A stretch of DNA of 39,319 nt from a virus, in the IMG/VR virus record IMGVR_UViG_3300045965_000132, positions 1 to 39,319 of that record; one strand, written 5' to 3'. The notes under the pieces are model-generated. The model saw only the letters and a list, made by a program, of their open reading frames with translations. It was not told the DNA's origin and searched no databases. Shown piece by piece: positions 36,602-39,319 of the stretch (position 1 is its first letter; the number at the start of each line of letters is the position of its first letter). Position numbers and translations under genes: made by a program.

Positions 36602-38560
36602 CTACTTCCGCCACGCGTTGAGCCAACCCCCGGGGCGCGGACGGCGGTAGAGATTCTGCGGAGCGCGCACTCCACCCGTGGCGGGTTCCTGTGGTTCCGG
36701 AGCGGGTGGCGGTGCGGCCTCCCCCCGTCGACGCGCCCACACCTGCGCGCGATCGCCCAGGCCCCGGATGAACGGCTCGCCCAGGATCTTGAGCGCCGCC
36801 AGCGCATACACTTCGAGGTCGAACGCCTCGTTACGGTCACGCTGCTTTTTCCAGATGCGCCCCGTGTGCCCCTTGCTGTAGCGCCAGATCGCCTTCTCGC
36901 TCACCAGCTGCTCGCAGTATTCGCGGTCGAGCCCGTTGGGCAGGTGGATGTAGCCGGGGCCCGCGGCGGGGATCCGCAGGCGGGCGAGGATGGTTCCCTT
37001 GCCGGTGTCGGTGCAGAGAACGTACAGCGGCGTGCGGTAGCGGTTGTGCCGCGACGGGCGGCCCACCAGCGGCAGCTTGGTTTCCGCGCCGCCCTTGACC
37101 GCGAACAGGTGCTGGGTCCACGCGGTGTTTCCGGCAGCGAGCTTGCGTCGGGTGCGAGTGCGACAGAACCGGTAGACCTCGTCCGTGTGGTGTCCGCCGC
37201 TGTCAATCGTGACGCATTCGATGCCAACCGCACGCACGCCCGCGGTGGTGAAGGTGCCGCACAGATACTTATCGAGCGCCAGCCACACCGCGTCCTGGGC
37301 GGGGTCGCCCAGGAATGCCTCCCACTCGATGAGCCAAGACTCCTCAGCCTCGCCGTAGCCTTTGACGATGGCCTCGAGGCGATCGCCCTGGACGTCGACC
37401 GCCGCCACCAACACGCCGACACCGCTCGGCACCTGGGCGTCGTAGCGCTCGAGGCGCGAGTGGAGCGTGTCCACGTCTACCGCTTCTGCGCGTTCCTCCC
37501 ACGTCTCGCCCAGCACCTCGTTGACGAACGATCGGAGCTCCGACGGATCGGATCGCTTGCGCTCGAACTCGATCGCGCACTCGGCCCACGACTTGAACCC
37601 GAACGGGCTGTAGAGGCTCGACAGGTGGTAGCTGCGCGTGTCCCCATCCCCATCGGCAGTCGGCTGCCATTCGCCGTTCGCCAGCATCCACTCTTTGGCT
37701 GGCTCCTCGACCCGAGCCCCGCAGGCCCCGCATAGCATGTGCGCGGTACGAGGGGCCCCGTCCTCCCAGCGGATCCGGTGGTGTCCTGGCTCAATCTGAC
37801 CCACGAAGTCGCGGTAGCCAGACCAGGTCAAGTAGTCGAGCACGCCACAGGTCGGGCAGGGGATGAAATAACGCCGCTGGTCGCCGGCCAGATACTCGCG
37901 TTCGATGCGCGAGGCGCCGCGGATTCCCGGGTTGCCCGTGATGTAGACCTTGCGGTTGGGGAAGTTGTTGGTGCACGCCTCGGCGATGGATAGCGCCGAC
38001 CCCTTGTCCTCGACCGTGTCCGGGTATTCGTCCGCCTCATTCGCGAACAGGTAGCGGATGGGCGTGGACCTGAGCGCGGCGCTGCTGTTGGAACCAGTCA
38101 ACATCAGCATGCCGCCGGGGAACTCCTTGATGAAGATGTTGTTCCCCGCCGCGCGCGCTGTTGCCACTGGAACGCGGTCGTGGAGCGCCGGGGTCTCCAC
38201 GAGCATGGGCGTGATGCGCTGTCGGCTGGTCTTCTTCGCCATGTCCACCGACGGCTCGACCAACAGCATCGGCCCCGGGGCGTGGTGGATGACGTAGCCG
38301 ATCCAGTTCAGGCCGATTTCCGACTTGGCGATCTGCCGGCCGCCCTGAAACACCACCCGCCGGGCGTCCGACACCACCGACAGGGCGTCCATGATCTCGC
38401 GGGCGAACGGGAAGCGCGACGTGCGCCATGGGCCGGGCTCTGCGCTCGAGCGACCGGTCAACACCCGGTGCATGTCCGCCCAGGCGCTCACCGTTAAATC
38501 CGGCTCCGGCTCGAGGCCCCGCCGGTACGCCTCGAGGTAGACCGCCGCCGCGGACGCCAC
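36602..38560 (-). CDS. Terminase large subunit (lambda GpA family)
   Basis: 652 residues. The ATPase half has Walker A GGRQIAKSE (73-81), Walker B region YLFANEADEYP (170-180) and the GpA landmark SRQRITPMLVETPAL. A zinc site follows: CPTC (235-238) and CGAC (277-280). The nuclease half includes AAVDVQGDRLEA and TIDSGGHHTDEVYRFCR with the metal-binding Asp residues, and a Pro/Arg tail that would contact the portal. It cuts and translocates DNA at cos-type sites. GTG 38560 directly follows the TAG of the preceding small gene. Separation from the portal by 15 kb is unusual. Confidence 0.95.
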   Translation of the reverse strand: MASAAAVYLEAYRRGLEPEPDLTVSAWADMHRVLTGRSSAEPGPWRTSRFPFAREIMDALSVVSDARRVVFQGGRQIAKSEIGLNWIGYVIHHAPGPMLLVEPSVDMAKKTSRQRITPMLVETPALHDRVPVATARAAGNNIFIKEFPGGMLMLTGSNSSAALRSTPIRYLFANEADEYPDTVEDKGSALSIAEACTNNFPNRKVYITGNPGIRGASRIEREYLAGDQRRYFIPCPTCGVLDYLTWSGYRDFVGQIEPGHHRIRWEDGAPRTAHMLCGACGARVEEPAKEWMLANGEWQPTADGDGDTRSYHLSSLYSPFGFKSWAECAIEFERKRSDPSELRSFVNEVLGETWEERAEAVDVDTLHSRLERYDAQVPSGVGVLVAAVDVQGDRLEAIVKGYGEAEESWLIEWEAFLGDPAQDAVWLALDKYLCGTFTTAGVRAVGIECVTIDSGGHHTDEVYRFCRTRTRRKLAAGNTAWTQHLFAVKGGAETKLPLVGRPSRHNRYRTPLYVLCTDTGKGTILARLRIPAAGPGYIHLPNGLDREYCEQLVSEKAIWRYSKGHTGRIWKKQRDRNEAFDLEVYALAALKILGEPFIRGLGDRAQVWARRRGEAAPPPAPEPQEPATGGVRAPQNLYRRPRPGGWLNAWRK

Positions 38561-38665
38561 CTAGAACAGCCGCCGCAGGCCCTCGAGCACCACCTGCGCC
38601 GCCCAGAACCCCAGCCCGAACAGTAGCCCGTCGATGAATCGCTGCACCATGTCCCCCCGCTTCAC
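38561..38665 (-). CDS. 34-residue membrane protein
   Basis: GTG 38665 overlaps the TGA of the upstream gene (GTGA); ATG 38650 is an alternative with GGGGGGAC just before it. The product has a basic start and one hydrophobic amphipathic helix (FIDGLLFGLGFWAAQVVLEG) ending Leu-Arg-Arg-Leu-Phe. Its stop abuts the terminase start. In lambda, gpW-sized genes lie near here, but this one is too short and hydrophobic to be that. Role unknown. Confidence 0.5.
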   Translation of the reverse strand: MKRGDMVQRFIDGLLFGLGFWAAQVVLEGLRRLF

Positions 38666-38958
38666 GCCGCCCCCCGCTTGCCCGCGCGCTGCCGCGTGAA
38701 GGTCACCACGTACTCGGGCGGCACTTCGCCGATAGGACAGGGTCCGAATTCGTCCGACTCCACCAACAGCGTCAGCACCCCGCCGCCCCGCACCTGGTCT
38801 TCTGGCATCTCGACCACCCGGATGATCTCGGCGTCCCGCGGCAGGTTCGAAGTCACCGTCTCCCCTGCCGCCACATGCCGACACTTCAGCATGTCAGATA
38901 GGACCGGCAGCGATACCCGGACCCGCACAACCCGCCGCGCCTCAGCCCCCGTCGCCAT
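38662..38958 (-). CDS. Small beta-rich protein between terminase subunits
   Basis: 98 residues from ATG 38958, overlapping the small terminase by 17 bp. Sequence has RVVRVRVSLPVLSDMLKCRH, then AEIIRVVEMPEDQVRGGGVL, TLLVESDEFGPCPIGEVPPE and YVVTFTRQRAGKR, a strand-rich pattern with a charged end that recurs in small phage proteins. Being inside the terminase operon suggests a packaging accessory, but no function is known. Confidence 0.65.
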   Translation of the reverse strand: MATGAEARRVVRVRVSLPVLSDMLKCRHVAAGETVTSNLPRDAEIIRVVEMPEDQVRGGGVLTLLVESDEFGPCPIGEVPPEYVVTFTRQRAGKRGAA

Positions 38959-39319
38959 CCGTGGCGCCCTCCTCCCCGTCGGCCGAATCCATGGCCCCCC
39001 GCAAGGCGGCCCGTAAGCACTCCGCCATCAGTCGCCGACACTCCCCCACGTCGCCGGTCGCCGCCATCTGGGCCGCCAGCTGCGCCGGCACCCGCAACAC
39101 GGCCTCTTTCACCCGCTGCGCGGACTCGAATGCCTGCCGCGCCACCTCGTCCGCCCGCACCAGGATCCCTCGGCGCTCGTCGGCGTCCATCTGGGCCAGC
39201 TCGAGGCGCAGCTGCTCGTGCTTGGTTCGTACGGAGTTGAACGTCGGCCCCACCGGAGCCTTGACAGGGGCTGGCCCACCCCTACGCCTGGCCCCGATCG
39301 AGGTGCCCTGCCGCTTCGC
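38942..39319 (-). CDS. Terminase small subunit, C-terminal part (begins at 331)
   Basis: Continuation of the small terminase begun at base 331. This part is almost entirely helical and charged: from about residue 90 it has heptad-like Leu/Arg/Glu stretches (TKHEQLRLELAQMDADERRG), then a basic-hydrophobic helix, and it ends in an acidic Asp/Glu/Gly tail. Such a region would oligomerise the subunit and contact the large terminase. It overlaps the next gene (start 38958) by 17 bp, so the two are translationally coupled, and the large subunit follows within 400 bp, as in lambda Nu1-A. Confidence 0.85.
   Translation of the reverse strand, partial: AKRQGTSIGARRRGGPAPVKAPVGPTFNSVRTKHEQLRLELAQMDADERRGILVRADEVARQAFESAQRVKEAVLRVPAQLAAQMAATGDVGECRRLMAECLRAALRGAMDSADGEEGATDGDGG
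39193..39319. repeat. Right copy of 127-bp terminal overlap
   Basis: Exact duplicate of bases 1-127. It lies inside the terminase small-subunit gene, whose reading frame continues through it into the left end of the window. Collapsing one copy gives the true circular map. Confidence 0.95.

Noticed and set aside
36232-36840. 202-codon version of the XRE gene extending into terminase
   Set aside because: The extra N-terminal part is an Arg/Gly-rich shadow of the terminase frame, and the regulator promoter lies between the two.
1-39319. Integrase, attachment sites or tRNA genes
   Set aside because: None of the frames shows tyrosine or serine recombinase motifs, and no cloverleaf-like sequence was noticed. 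Temperate status is therefore not claimed despite two regulator genes.

Overview
The window looks like one complete, circularly closed tailed-phage genome of about 39.2 kb. Bases 1-127 and 39193-39319 are identical, and a gene for the small terminase subunit reads through the junction without a break. The genome is GC-rich. Essentially every gene lies on the minus strand, packed with ATGA, GTGA or TGATG overlaps and many GTG starts. The morphogenesis genes are those of a long-tailed siphovirus with lambda-type packaging: Nu1-like and GpA-like terminase, gpW-like connector, gpB-like portal, HK97-type protease/capsid, tail tube, frameshifted tail chaperone and tape measure. The host is probably a GC-rich Gram-negative bacterium, suggested by a predicted outer-membrane barrel and a CsrA homologue. 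I cannot name it from sequence alone.

Layout, reading leftward (direction of transcription) from the closed junction: the terminase small subunit (331 down to 38942 across the junction), two small genes and the terminase large subunit (38958-36602), then an XRE-type regulator with its own promoter (36.2-36.6 kb). Next comes an early/replication block (36.2-28.0 kb): small genes, a RecF/SbcC-like ATPase, HNH nuclease, a repeat protein with eighteen 27-bp units, RecE-like exonuclease, DnaQ-like exonuclease, a probable ssDNA-binding protein, zinc-ribbon proteins, VRR-NUC nuclease, and a DUF1376 replication protein. That last gene carries an internal array of eight 11-bp iterons beside an AT-rich block, a strong candidate origin.

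From 28.0 to 22.7 kb is an accessory block that separates terminase from portal: a phage csrA, a membrane-anchored glycosidase-like protein, a Fis-type HTH protein, a secreted LamG-like protein, a ParB-like DGQHR protein, a zinc-ribbon protein and an anchored coiled-coil protein. The part from about 22.7 to 24.9 kb looks less GC-rich than its surroundings and may be a later acquisition.

From 22.6 to 3.6 kb is the structural block in lambda-like order: connector (W), portal (B), protease-capsid fusion, joining proteins, tail terminator, tail tube, G/GT chaperone with a candidate +1 shift site, tape measure, distal tail, hub, beta-helix tailspike and receptor-side proteins, one built of about ten 20-residue repeats. 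Lysis genes follow (3.6-1.9 kb): an M15 endopeptidase, a small coiled-coil membrane protein and an unusual holin-like/beta-barrel fusion. A second regulator with an operator/promoter (1.3-1.64 kb), a tiny membrane protein and a gpZ-like tail protein then lead back to a non-coding gap with two dyads just upstream of terminase, the expected place for cos.

No integrase, DNA polymerase, primase, replicative helicase, tRNA gene or CRISPR array was recognised. Replication presumably relies on the host replisome recruited at the iteron origin. Lifestyle is unresolved: there are two repressor-like genes but no integrase.
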